DNA of 64,000 nt from an uncultured Monoglobus sp. GTDB taxonomy: Bacteria; Bacillota; Clostridia; Monoglobales; Monoglobaceae. The position numbers and the translations under genes were made by a program. The stretch's first letter is position 1. Each line of letters starts with the position of its first letter. Shown in pieces: positions 52,244 to 60,508 of this stretch. The stretch spans positions 124,001 to 188,000 of the forward strand of contig CANRGH010000001.1 in the NCBI GenBank assembly GCA_947630135.1, written 5' to 3'. A model generated the notes under the pieces. That model made no database searches. It was not told the origin of the DNA and was given only the letters and a program-made list of their open reading frames with translations.

Positions 52244-52568
52244 AAATCCTTTTAAAAACTCCGGCATTTCCGGAGGTCGGACTTTTTTCGGAAAAATACG
52301 AGCTGAGCGCATCGTTCAGCGCGAACGCGCTTGACGAGTGGCAGAGAAGTATGTCCGCGCCGGTCTGCTTGGCTTTGGCCTCCGCCACGGTGACCATTTT
52401 ATGAGCTACTGTCCCGGTGAACAAAACCATAATATTAGGGGAGCCGATTTTGTTTTTAAAATCACCGGGACATTGGGTGAACACCTTGCATTTGCAGCCG
52501 TATTTTTTGCAGATTTCCTTATATCGGCAGTGCATTCTGTCATGCCCGCCGACGATCACAATGCTCAT
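52242..52568 (-). CDS. DUF2325 family protein
   Basis: 108 residues from the ATG at 52568 (GGAGC upstream), giving MSIVIVGGHDRMHCRYKEIC. Rossmann-like start, then KVFTQCPGDFKNKIG and LLCHSSSAFALNDAL. This is the DUF2325 pattern, often found with iron and metal-uptake genes in Clostridia. His and several Cys could bind metal. It follows the feo genes on the same strand and ends in a feo-type dyad, which hints at an iron link. Function unknown. Confidence 0.85.
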   Translation of the reverse strand: MSIVIVGGHDRMHCRYKEICKKYGCKCKVFTQCPGDFKNKIGSPNIMVLFTGTVAHKMVTVAEAKAKQTGADILLCHSSSAFALNDALSSYFSEKSPTSGNAGVFKRI

Positions 52569-52586
52569 TGTTTTTGCTCCTTCCAA

Positions 52587-52683
52587 CATAGTGATTAGTG
52601 ATTAGCGAATAGTGAGTAGGCCTCCCCCCTCAGTCAGGCTCCGCCTGACAGCTCCCCCTCCTAAAGGAAGGGGAGCCTTTTAA
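52587..52683. repeat. Composite intergenic repeat with terminator-like hairpins
   Basis: Starts with the CATAGTGATTAGTGATTAGC element (inverse of 51834), then CAGTCAGGCTCCGCCTGAC palindrome, then GCTCCCC..GGGGAGCCTTTT. It could end transcription of the feo operon on the minus strand. Non-coding. Confidence 0.6.
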
Positions 52684-52694
52684 TGTTGCCGGTT

Positions 52695-52850
52695 TTATTG
52701 TTTGCTTGATTTACATGTCTTGCTCATGGCGCAGTTTTCGCAGCCGCAGCCGCAGCCGCCTTTGCCGGCCTTTTTGTCTTTTACCAGTTTTGCAATTATC
52801 AGGGCGACAACCGCTATAAGCAGTACGGAAATTATTATTGTCGCGATCAT
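52695..52850 (-). CDS. FeoB-associated Cys-rich membrane protein
   Basis: 51 residues: one N-terminal helix (MIATIIISVLLIAVVALII), a basic turn (KLVKDKKAGK) and a Cys-rich tail CGCGCENCAMSKTCK. This is the small protein commonly encoded right after feoB in Bacillota. ATG at 52850 with GGAGTGATTAT upstream, 16 bases after feoB. Probably delivers or senses iron at the transporter. Confidence 0.9.
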   Translation of the reverse strand: MIATIIISVLLIAVVALIIAKLVKDKKAGKGGCGCGCENCAMSKTCKSSKQ

Positions 52851-52866
52851 ATAATCACTCCTATCT

Positions 52867-55329
52867 TTACGCGTTTGACTTCGCGGGCTTTAAAGCGCCG
52901 GGCTTCTTTTGCGGTCTAAGCAGCAGCCAGAGGCCCAGAATTATGACCAGAACCGCCGCGATCGTGCCAACTCCAAAGCCGCCGCCCGTAAACAGCGAGC
53001 CGATCTGATAGATAACCAGCGAGACCAGATACGCGAACACCGTCTGATAGCCTATCGCGAACCATGTCCACTTGGCGCTGTTCATCTCGCGCTTTATCGC
53101 ACCGATAGCCGCGAAGCAGGGCGCGCAGAGCAGATTGAACACAAGAAACGAGTAGGCCGAGATCGCCGTGAAGCTCGCGGCGAGCGTGCCCCATATCTCC
53201 GCTCCGTCCTCGGCCACCTCGGCAAAGCCGTACAGCACGCCGAAGGTTCCGACTACGTTCTCCTTGGCGATAAGGCCCGTGACCGCGGCAACAGCCGCCT
53301 GCCAGTCACCCCAGCCGAGAGGCGCGAATATTGGCGCGATAACTCCGCCGATCTTGGCGAGTATCGAATTTCCCAAATCCTCGACCATGCCGAAGCCGCC
53401 GTTTTCAAATCCGAAGCCCTGCAGGAACCAGAGCGCGATCGTTGAGAGCAGGATTATCGTTCCCGCCTTTTTGATGAACGACCAGCCGCGCTCCCACATG
53501 CTGCGGAGCACATTGCCGACCGTCGGCATATGGTAGGCCGGAAGCTCCATTACGAACGGCGCGGGATCGCCCGCGAACATCTTTGTCTTTTTTAATATTA
53601 TGCCCGAGATTATTATAGCCGCAACGCCCACGAAATACGCGCTGGGAGCGACCCACCATGCTCCGCCCAGCAGCGCGCCCGCGATGAGCGCGATGATCGG
53701 CAGCTTGGCGCCGCAGGGAATGAATGTCGTCGTCATTATTGTCATTCTGCGGTCGCGCTCGTTTTCGATCGTTCGGGACGCCATGACGCCCGGAACGCCG
53801 CAGCCCGTGCCGATCAGCATCGGTATGAACGACTTTCCCGACAGGCCGAAGCGCCTGAAAATTCTGTCCATGATGAACGCTATGCGCGCCATGTATCCGC
53901 AGGCCTCAAGGAAGGCGAGGAATATGAACAGCACCAGCATCTGGGGAACAAATCCCAACACCGCGCCGACTCCGGCGACAATTCCGTCGAGTATCAGGCT
54001 CTTGAGCCACTCGGCGCAGCCGACCTTGTCAAGCAGACCCTCGAGTGCCGCGGGAATACCGGGCACCCACACTCCGAAATCCGCCGGATCGGGTTCCTCG
54101 GCGGCGAGAGCCGCCTCAAAAGCGGACACGTCCACGGGTATAGACTTCTCGACTTCGCCGTCCTCATTCTCTATATCGGCAACCGTCTCAACGCCCGCCG
54201 CCGCGGTCATAAACTCGTCTATAACGCCGTCGTCGGGCTCCTCGCTGTCCAAAGTCTCGGAAAGCGCCTCGGTGTCTATGCCCTGCTCCTCCGCCGCCGC
54301 GATAAACGCGTCGGCCTTGGCGGCCTCGATCTCGTAATCCGCCGCGGCTTCCTCATAGGCCGAGGTGCCTATTCCGAACAGATGGAACCCGTCGCCGAAC
54401 AGTCCATCGTTTGCCCAGTCGGTCGCCCATGTTCCCACAGTCGTCACCGATATGTAGTAAACAATTATCATAACTACCGCGAATATCGGCAGCGCCGCCC
54501 AGCGGTTGGTCACAACTCTGTCTATTTTGTCGGATGTGCTGAGCTTCTTTTTGCCGCCTTTTTTGCAGCAGTCTTTTATGATAGACGCAATATAATTGTA
54601 TCTCTCGTTGGTGATAATGCTCTCGGTATCGTCGTCAAACTCCGCCTCGGCCTTTTTGACTATGTCCGAAACGTCGGGCGCGGATTTCAGCGTCCGCGCT
54701 ATTTTTTCGTCGCCCTCAAACAGCTTTACCGCATAAAACCGCTTTTGATTCTCGGGAACCGAAGTTCCCAGCCTCTCGCCTATCTCCGAGATCAATTCCT
54801 CAACCTTTTTGTCAAACCTGTGCGCGGGCTTTGCCGTCTTTTGCTCGGCAAGCTTCACCGCCTTTGCCGCGGCCTCCCGTATTCCGGTGCCTTTGAGCGC
54901 CGAGATCGCCACCGCCCGGCAGCCGAGCTCCTTTGAAAGCCGTTCAATGTTTATCGTATCTCCCTTTTTCTTGACAACGTCCATCATGTTGACCGCCGTC
55001 AGGACCGGGATACCCAATTCGGTAAGCTGCGTCGTCAGATACAGGTTGCGCTCCAAATTCGAGCCGTCTATAATATTAAGTATGACGTCGGGCTTCTCGT
55101 TTATCAGATAGTTCCTTGCCACGACCTCCTCCAGCGTGTAGGGCGAAAGGGAATAAATTCCCGGAAGGTCGGTGATCGTCACATCCTTGAAGCCCTTGAG
55201 CCTACCCTCTTTTTTCTCAACGGTAACGCCCGGCCAGTTTCCCACAAACTGATTTGAGCCGGTCAGAGCGTTGAAAAGCGTCGTTTTGCCGGAGTTAGGG
55301 TTTCCGGCAAGCGCGATTTTGATTGACAT
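52867..55329 (-). CDS. feoB: Ferrous iron transport protein B
   Basis: 820 residues. N-terminal G domain: GNPNSGKTTLFNAL (G1), DLPGIYSLSPY (G3), NMMD (G4), SAL (G5). Helical GDI-like domain ~170-265. Membrane part with two Gate motifs; IPMLIGTGCGVPGVMASRTI and TFIPCGAKLPIIALI contain the conserved Cys. An unusual acidic insert of about 100 residues (~320-420, AAADYEIEAAKADAF...EPDPADFG) lies between the first helix and VPGIPAALEGLL, in a loop outside the cell. Imports Fe2+. Middle of the feo operon. Confidence 0.96.
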   Translation of the reverse strand: MSIKIALAGNPNSGKTTLFNALTGSNQFVGNWPGVTVEKKEGRLKGFKDVTITDLPGIYSLSPYTLEEVVARNYLINEKPDVILNIIDGSNLERNLYLTTQLTELGIPVLTAVNMMDVVKKKGDTINIERLSKELGCRAVAISALKGTGIREAAAKAVKLAEQKTAKPAHRFDKKVEELISEIGERLGTSVPENQKRFYAVKLFEGDEKIARTLKSAPDVSDIVKKAEAEFDDDTESIITNERYNYIASIIKDCCKKGGKKKLSTSDKIDRVVTNRWAALPIFAVVMIIVYYISVTTVGTWATDWANDGLFGDGFHLFGIGTSAYEEAAADYEIEAAKADAFIAAAEEQGIDTEALSETLDSEEPDDGVIDEFMTAAAGVETVADIENEDGEVEKSIPVDVSAFEAALAAEEPDPADFGVWVPGIPAALEGLLDKVGCAEWLKSLILDGIVAGVGAVLGFVPQMLVLFIFLAFLEACGYMARIAFIMDRIFRRFGLSGKSFIPMLIGTGCGVPGVMASRTIENERDRRMTIMTTTFIPCGAKLPIIALIAGALLGGAWWVAPSAYFVGVAAIIISGIILKKTKMFAGDPAPFVMELPAYHMPTVGNVLRSMWERGWSFIKKAGTIILLSTIALWFLQGFGFENGGFGMVEDLGNSILAKIGGVIAPIFAPLGWGDWQAAVAAVTGLIAKENVVGTFGVLYGFAEVAEDGAEIWGTLAASFTAISAYSFLVFNLLCAPCFAAIGAIKREMNSAKWTWFAIGYQTVFAYLVSLVIYQIGSLFTGGGFGVGTIAAVLVIILGLWLLLRPQKKPGALKPAKSNA

Positions 55330-55356
55330 TTTCTAACTCATCTCCAATTCATTTAA

Positions 55357-55370
55357 TTAGCCTCGGCTAA
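55357..55370. promoter_or_regulatory. TTAG-N6-CTAA operator-like dyad between feoA and feoB
   Basis: TTAG-CCTCGG-CTAA, about 30 bases before the feoB ATG. Confidence 0.5.
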
Positions 55371-55398
55371 CTTATGTTTTTAAAAAAGCGCGCTCAAA

Positions 55399-55412
55399 TT
55401 AGCCAAAGCTAA
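55399..55412. promoter_or_regulatory. Second TTAG-N6-CTAA dyad between feoA and feoB
   Basis: TTAG-CCAAAG-CTAA, 42 bases from the previous dyad. No convincing promoter lies beside it. Confidence 0.45.
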
Positions 55413-55449
55413 CCTTGGCGCAAAAAATAATAATTTTCTTAAAATAACG

Positions 55450-55671
55450 CTATGCTATCTCTATCATTTCGGCGTCGGCCTTTCTTATTGAAAGCTCATA
55501 GCCGCGGACCGTGAGCTCGACCGGATCGCCGAGAGGCGCCACCTTGCGCACATATACCTCGGTCCCTTTGGTTATGCCCATGTCCATTATCCTGCGCTTC
55601 ACCGCGCCGCTGCCGTTTAAGCGCGCGACCTTGACGGTCTCGCCGATTTTAACGTCTTTGAGAGTTCTCAT
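55450..55671 (-). CDS. feoA: FeoA protein (second in operon)
   Basis: 73 residues, SH3-like fold: VKIGETVKVARLNGSGAVKRRIMDMGITKGTEVYVRKVAPLGDPVEL. The GDPVEL stretch is a FeoA hallmark. Cytosolic partner of FeoB. ATG at 55671 with a GAAGAG site. It lies between the first FeoA gene and feoB. Confidence 0.92.
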   Translation of the reverse strand: MRTLKDVKIGETVKVARLNGSGAVKRRIMDMGITKGTEVYVRKVAPLGDPVELTVRGYELSIRKADAEMIEIA

Positions 55672-55725
55672 AAATCACTCTTCCTTTCTGTTTTAATTTT
55701 GATCGGTTCCGATTTTAACCACGCG

Positions 55726-55935
55726 CTACACCACAATGCGGTTGGCCATTGATCTGTCAATGGCGACGCGTGTGTCCTTCACGTCAACGATCATGTTGCC
55801 CGAGATCTCGGACACGACCGTGACCTCGCTCCCTTGCACAAAGCCGAGATTTTCCAGAAAGCGGCGTGTCTCGTCCTTTCCGTTTATTTTAACGACCTTG
55901 CCCCGCTCTCCGATATTCATCATTGATAACGGCAT
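55726..55935 (-). CDS. feoA: FeoA protein (first in operon)
   Basis: 69 residues from the ATG at 55935 (GGAGTGATATT upstream); the longer frame starts in promoter-proximal DNA. SH3-like: MMNIGERGKVVKINGKDETRRFLENLGFVQGSEVTVVSEISGNMIVDVKD. Two FeoA genes before feoB are common in Clostridia. First gene of the iron-regulated operon. Confidence 0.9.
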   Translation of the reverse strand: MPLSMMNIGERGKVVKINGKDETRRFLENLGFVQGSEVTVVSEISGNMIVDVKDTRVAIDRSMANRIVV

Positions 55936-56009
55936 AATATCACTCCTCGTCGCAAATTTCTCCGCTCGTTCGCTCCCGCTGCGGGGTTGGAACAAGCAAA
56001 AGAATTAAG

Positions 56010-56023
56010 TTAGGCTTGACTAA
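56010..56023. promoter_or_regulatory. Iron-regulator operator at feo transcription start
   Basis: TTAG-GCTTGA-CTAA within AAGTTAGGCTTGACTAACT, just downstream of the feo -10. The half-sites match the DtxR/IdeR style (TTAGG..CTAA). Confidence 0.65.
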
Positions 56024-56031
56024 CTATTAAA

Positions 56032-56060
56032 AGTTTACCATGACTAACTATATTTGTCAA
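56032..56060 (-). promoter_or_regulatory. Iron-regulated promoter of the feo operon
   Basis: Minus strand TTGACA (56060-56055), 17-bp spacer, TAAACT (56037-56032). A second dyad, TTTA-CCATGA-CTAA (56034-56047), overlaps the spacer and -10, so a bound DtxR-type repressor would block polymerase. Confidence 0.75.
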
Positions 56061-56105
56061 TACAGTTTTTAGAAAAAAATCAAGTTCGGAGCTTTTAACA
56101 AATAG

Positions 56106-56119
56106 TTAGCCTTGGGCAA
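56106..56119. promoter_or_regulatory. Outlying TTAG-N6-type dyad between feo and CorB-like genes
   Basis: TTAG-CCTTGG-GCAA (one mismatch), about 46 bases upstream of the feo -35 and 42 before the divergent -35. It could affect either gene. Confidence 0.45.
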
Positions 56120-56160
56120 CTTAAATATTGTGCACTATTTCTGCCGCGCAAACTCCGCTG

Positions 56161-56189
56161 TTGACAAGGGCAAAAAGTAGTGCTATAAT
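56161..56189 (+). promoter_or_regulatory. Promoter of the CorB/CorC-like gene
   Basis: TTGACA (56161-56166), 17-bp spacer, TATAAT (56184-56189): full consensus. Confidence 0.85.
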
Positions 56190-56236
56190 GTCTTTGTCTA
56201 TATTTTATCGGCTTTCGCCGGAGAGGATGATTTTTT

Positions 56237-57550
56237 TTGGACACGCAGCCCCCTTTATGGGTGACATCGGTTATTCTTTACATATTGGCCTTTTTGATCA
56301 CTATGATCAAGCACGCCACGGTGGCGGCGGGGGACTCCCGTCTGAAGCTTATGGCGGACGAGGGAAACAAGCGCGCCGCCGATCTTATTGAGTTTCTGGA
56401 CGGACGCTCGCGCATGCTGGCGGCGTCGGTCAGGTTTTTTGATCTGCTGCTTATCATAGGAGTCGGCGGAACCGCCGCGGGCTTCGCTCCGCTGCTGGCG
56501 GGAAAAACGGGCATGCCCCATATTTGGGCGCTGACGCTGATTATTTTCATATCGGCCATGCTTTACCTTGTTCTGGGAGTTTTTCTCCCAAAGGGCATCG
56601 CGGGGAAAAAGCCGGAGAGCGTCGCTCTCGCGCTGCTGCCGGTCACAAAGCTTGTCACTTATGTCGGAGTTCCGTTTTTGTTTGTGCCGGGAATTTTGTC
56701 CAAAATTTTGCTTAAGCTCTTCGGCATAAACCTCGGCGAGACCGCCGAGGACGTCACCGAGGAAGAGATCCGCATGATGCTTGACATCGGCTCGGAAAGC
56801 GGCGCCATTGATGATGACGAAAAAGAAATGATCCACAATATATTTGAGATGGACGACAAGCCGATCGAGGATATAATGACCCACAGGACCGACGCGGTAA
56901 TACTCTGGACGGAGGACGGCGCCGACGAGTGGGAAAAGATAATCAACGAAACGAACCACACGCGCTATCCCGTCTGCGGCGACGCGATCGACGACGTTGT
57001 TGGAATACTCAACAGCCGCGATTTTTATCGGCTGATGCTCAAGGACAGAAACGCCGACCTCAAGTCGATCCTGCGTGAGCCGTACTTCGCGCCCGATTCG
57101 ATCAAGGCGGACGAGATGTTCCAGCGGATGCAGGCCGAAAACGCCCACTTCGCGATCGTGCTTGACGAGTACGGCGGCTTCCGCGGCATTGTCACGCAGG
57201 AGGATCTGATCGAGGAGATCGTGGGCGAGCTTTACAGCGAGTATGACGAGCCCGAAAAGGACGTTGAAATATACAAGATCCCCAGCGAGAAAAACTCGTG
57301 GCTCATTGACTGCGGCGCGGAGATCGAGGACGTTGAGGAAGAACTTGGGATCGAGATCCCGGATGATGACGATTACAACACGTTCGCGGGACTGATTTTG
57401 GATATTCTGGGCACCGTTCCGGCGGACGGCGAGACGCCCGAGCTGACCTTCGGCAGAATGAAGATCAAGGTCACGAGGGTCAGGGAACACAGAATTGAAG
57501 AAGCGGTCGTGACGCTCGAGGACGAGCCGGATGAAACGGACGGCGATTAA
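56237..57550 (+). CDS. CNNM/CorB-CorC family ion transport or efflux protein
   Basis: 437 residues from the TTG at 56237 (GAGAGGA upstream). N-terminal DUF21-like membrane domain (~5-150, four helices), then a CBS pair (~200-330: PIEDIMTHRTDAVILW, YPVCGDAIDDVVGILNSRDF, FAIVLDEYGGFRGIVTQEDLIEEIVGEL) and a C-terminal CorC_HlyC domain (~345-430). Often named hemolysin family; members move or regulate Mg2+ and related ions. It diverges from the feo operon and may share regulation through the dyad at 56106. Confidence 0.9.
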   Translation: MDTQPPLWVTSVILYILAFLITMIKHATVAAGDSRLKLMADEGNKRAADLIEFLDGRSRMLAASVRFFDLLLIIGVGGTAAGFAPLLAGKTGMPHIWALTLIIFISAMLYLVLGVFLPKGIAGKKPESVALALLPVTKLVTYVGVPFLFVPGILSKILLKLFGINLGETAEDVTEEEIRMMLDIGSESGAIDDDEKEMIHNIFEMDDKPIEDIMTHRTDAVILWTEDGADEWEKIINETNHTRYPVCGDAIDDVVGILNSRDFYRLMLKDRNADLKSILREPYFAPDSIKADEMFQRMQAENAHFAIVLDEYGGFRGIVTQEDLIEEIVGELYSEYDEPEKDVEIYKIPSEKNSWLIDCGAEIEDVEEELGIEIPDDDDYNTFAGLILDILGTVPADGETPELTFGRMKIKVTRVREHRIEEAVVTLEDEPDETDGD

Positions 57551-57620
57551 GCCGCCTGTCGGAACGGCCCCGCCGAACAGTACTATATTTAAGAAATAAA
57601 GCTTTCATAAGGTGTAAGGT

Positions 57621-59030
57621 ATGAGAAACAGGTTACTTAGAATTATTTCCGCCATAGCGGCGTTTGTCATGACAAGCGCCGCGTCTTTCAGCGCGTTCGC
57701 GGCTGTTCTCTCAAATTTCACACAGGTTAATTATTACGGCCCCGAGACTTATTACGACGTGAGCGCGGACGACTGGTACAACGGCTACGTCGGCTTCGTA
57801 TACGATTACGGCATTATGACCGGAACCGACAAAAGAGCCTTCTCGCCTAACGGGAAGCTCACGCTCGCCGAGGCGATAACCGTGGCCGCGAGGCTGAACG
57901 CCACATTTTACGGCAACGCCATTGACCCCAACCCGCAAAACATTCGGCTGTCCGCCGCGGGCGGCGCCGATATTTCGCGCCCGGTCTCGGGCGACGCTGG
58001 CTTTGTGGTAAGCTCCGGCGTCTCCGAGGGGGAAATGACGGGCAGATATATCAGGACCGACGGGCTTGCCGCGGCGACCCACTCTGCCGAGGAGACGGCG
58101 TGGTTAATGCCTTATCTGGCCTACGCGATCGGTCAGGGAATAATAGATCAAAATCAGTTCGGCGGCTTGTATTTCGAGGCCGCCACCCGCGAGCAGCTCG
58201 CATATCTGCTTTATCGCGCGCTGCCGGACTGCTATTCCAAAATAAACGACATCACGCCGATACCGGACGTGAACACCTCGGGTCCGTATTACAGGGAAAT
58301 ACTCACGCTTTACGAGGCGGGCGTCATAACCGGAAATGACGATTACGGCACGTTTTATCCCTACTCAAGCATACTGCGCTGCGAGGTCGCGGCAATGGTC
58401 GCGAGGGCGATAAATCCCGATCTGAGGGCGAGATTTTCGCTAAACCCGAATATTCCGCTTAAAAATCTGTTTTTCACATGGAAATATCCGAGCTACGGCA
58501 GCGAGTATTCGCTCAATCTGCAAATATCATATTATGACTTCAACTATTTCAACAGCAAACGGCGGGTCTATGACTACACCGTTTACGCCATGGACGACGC
58601 GGACGTGGGCGGGCTTTCGGTGCTCGCGGGCACTCTCAAGAGCATAGCCGAGGAGAACGGCTTCACCTCCGCCTATGACATCGCGGGATTTATCACCGCG
58701 TTTGTGCAGAACATAAGCTATATGGACGACATGGCGGCAAAGGGTGTGGCGGAATATCCGAAATATCCGATCGAAACGCTCTTTGAGCAGTGCGGCGACT
58801 GCGAGGACAAGGCCGCGTTGCTGGCCAAGCTGCTGAAGCTTTTGGGCTACGGCTCGGTTCTTTTGGTAAGCAACGACCATATGGCAGTCGGGCTCCAGAC
58901 CTCCGGCAACGGAAATCTGTCATTTGGCGGAGCCGAATATTATTACATAGAAACCACGGAGCCGGGCTGGCGCGTGGGCGAGGTCCCCGGCGACATGCTG
59001 GGCGTGGGAATGGAAGTTCTGTATATTTAA
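57621..59030 (+). CDS. SLH-domain secreted protein with transglutaminase-like domain
   Basis: 469 residues. Signal peptide ~1-27. SLH repeats ~45-280 (DVSADDWYNGYVGFVYDYGIMTGTDKRAFSPNGKLTLAEAI; EILTLYEAGVITGNDDYGTFYPYSSILRCEVAAMVARAI). ~285-469 is a transglutaminase-like cysteine protease fold: CGDCEDKAALLAKLLKLLGY gives the catalytic Cys, NDHMAVGL the His and YYYIETTEPGWRVGEVP the acidic residue. Probably wall-bound and acting on extracellular protein or peptide; substrate unknown. Confidence 0.85.
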   Translation: MRNRLLRIISAIAAFVMTSAASFSAFAAVLSNFTQVNYYGPETYYDVSADDWYNGYVGFVYDYGIMTGTDKRAFSPNGKLTLAEAITVAARLNATFYGNAIDPNPQNIRLSAAGGADISRPVSGDAGFVVSSGVSEGEMTGRYIRTDGLAAATHSAEETAWLMPYLAYAIGQGIIDQNQFGGLYFEAATREQLAYLLYRALPDCYSKINDITPIPDVNTSGPYYREILTLYEAGVITGNDDYGTFYPYSSILRCEVAAMVARAINPDLRARFSLNPNIPLKNLFFTWKYPSYGSEYSLNLQISYYDFNYFNSKRRVYDYTVYAMDDADVGGLSVLAGTLKSIAEENGFTSAYDIAGFITAFVQNISYMDDMAAKGVAEYPKYPIETLFEQCGDCEDKAALLAKLLKLLGYGSVLLVSNDHMAVGLQTSGNGNLSFGGAEYYYIETTEPGWRVGEVPGDMLGVGMEVLYI

Positions 59031-59061
59031 CTTAAAAAATTTTTGAAAGGGTGTGGACGGA

Positions 59062-60369
59062 ATGATCAAAAAGGGATTTCGGTATCTAAGGTACCGTTAT
59101 CTCGCCTGCTTCACGGCTCTTTTTATGATCGGGCTCGCGGTTTCGATATACCGCGCCCCTGTTTCGCTCAATTTTGCCGCGCCTTTTCTCGGCGCGGCTT
59201 TTATTTTGTTCGCAGCCGCGACGTTCTGCGCGTTCTCGCGGCGTGAGGCGGCGGCGCTGTGCCTGACGCTTTGCGGCGCGTTTTTGCTCGGCTTTGGTTA
59301 TCCCGCGCTGCGCGGCGTTTTGGCCTCCGCGCTCCGCCGTCCTGCCGAAGCGCTAAGGCTCCCGTATCTCGGGATCATGCGCGCGGCCGAGGCAGTTCGC
59401 TCAAAAATAACCGAATTTTGCGAAAGCCCGTGCTTTTCAGCCGACGAGGGCGCTCTGCTTTGCGGAATACTGATTGGCGGCCGAGGCGGGTTCAGCGACC
59501 TGCTCTATGAAACAATGTCAAATTCGGGCTTTATGCACATCGCCGCCGTATCGGGCCTGCATATCGGCTTTTTGACCGCGTTTATCTCATTCTGTTTGCG
59601 TCGGGCCGAGCGCAAAAAGAGGGCGGCGGCCGCAATTCCCCTGCTGCTGTTTTATATGGCGGTCGCGGCGTTCACGCCGTCGGTCAGCCGCGCGGTCATC
59701 ATGTGCTGCGTTTATCTCGTTTCGCAGATCGCTCCGCGCACGCCCGATTCGGTCACGGCCCTCTCGTTCTCGGCGCTGCTGCTCTGCCTTATCAGCCCCG
59801 ACGCACTCAAGAGCGTCAGCTTTTTAATGTCATACTCGGCGACTCTCGCTCTGCTGCTGTTCATGCCGCCCGCGTCGGTCGTTCTCGGCCGCGCAAACAG
59901 CCGCCTTTCGGCTTTGTTGTCAAAACGTCTGCCGCGTCCGCAATTTTCCGGGAAAATAATATTTTCAGTCCTTACCGCTCTGACAATGTCGGCGGCGACG
60001 TCCCTGGTCAGCCAGATAGGGATCATGCCGATCGCGCTTTATTATTTCCACAGAATCTCGGTCATGTCGTTTATCGGCAACATAATCGTCATTCCGTGCA
60101 CCATGGCCGTGTTTGTGTGCGGCCTTGTCTGCGCGGCGGTCTGCGCCGTTTTCCCCGCCGCGGCGGCTCTGCTCGGCGGAGTGTTTGTAAAGCCGTTTCT
60201 TAAAATAATCCTAAGCTGCGCCGGATTTTTCTCTCGCTTCGCCTACACTCCGCTCCACCGTCCCGGCCCCGGCGCGATAGTTCTGTTCTATATCCTCGCT
60301 CTGCTGCTTTTGGGCTGCCTCGTAAAGGCCGCCGAAAAGCTCAAAAGCTCCCCGAGCGGAGAGCTTTAG
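59062..60369 (+). CDS. comEC: ComEC/Rec2-family membrane protein without the nuclease domain
   Basis: 435 residues from the ATG at 59062; a GTG at 59053 is a second choice. Hydrophobic throughout. GILIGGRGGFSDLLYETMSNSGFMHIAAVSGLHIGFL (~135-175) is the core ComEC competence motif, followed by the PSVSRAVIMCC and SFLMSYSATLALL segments. The C-terminal metallo-beta-lactamase domain of full ComEC is missing, as is much of the N-terminal OB part. It may be a DNA-channel core whose nuclease is separate, or it may not act in uptake. No other com genes are in the window. Confidence 0.85.
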   Translation: MIKKGFRYLRYRYLACFTALFMIGLAVSIYRAPVSLNFAAPFLGAAFILFAAATFCAFSRREAAALCLTLCGAFLLGFGYPALRGVLASALRRPAEALRLPYLGIMRAAEAVRSKITEFCESPCFSADEGALLCGILIGGRGGFSDLLYETMSNSGFMHIAAVSGLHIGFLTAFISFCLRRAERKKRAAAAIPLLLFYMAVAAFTPSVSRAVIMCCVYLVSQIAPRTPDSVTALSFSALLLCLISPDALKSVSFLMSYSATLALLLFMPPASVVLGRANSRLSALLSKRLPRPQFSGKIIFSVLTALTMSAATSLVSQIGIMPIALYYFHRISVMSFIGNIIVIPCTMAVFVCGLVCAAVCAVFPAAAALLGGVFVKPFLKIILSCAGFFSRFAYTPLHRPGPGAIVLFYILALLLLGCLVKAAEKLKSSPSGEL

Positions 60370-60508
60370 GCAAACAGACGAAATAATTGCCAAATTTGCC
60401 GCGTTTGTCGGGCCGTTATTGCTATAATTTACCGGTTGTTTTTTTCCTTGTTTCGTGATATATTGTATTTGGTGAAAGTTGGGTAAAATTCAACACGGAG
60501 GCATCCTT

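Noticed and set aside
56237-57550. Hemolysin (toxin) function
   Set aside because: The name comes from HlyC/CorC annotation; the domain order is that of CNNM/CorB-type ion proteins.
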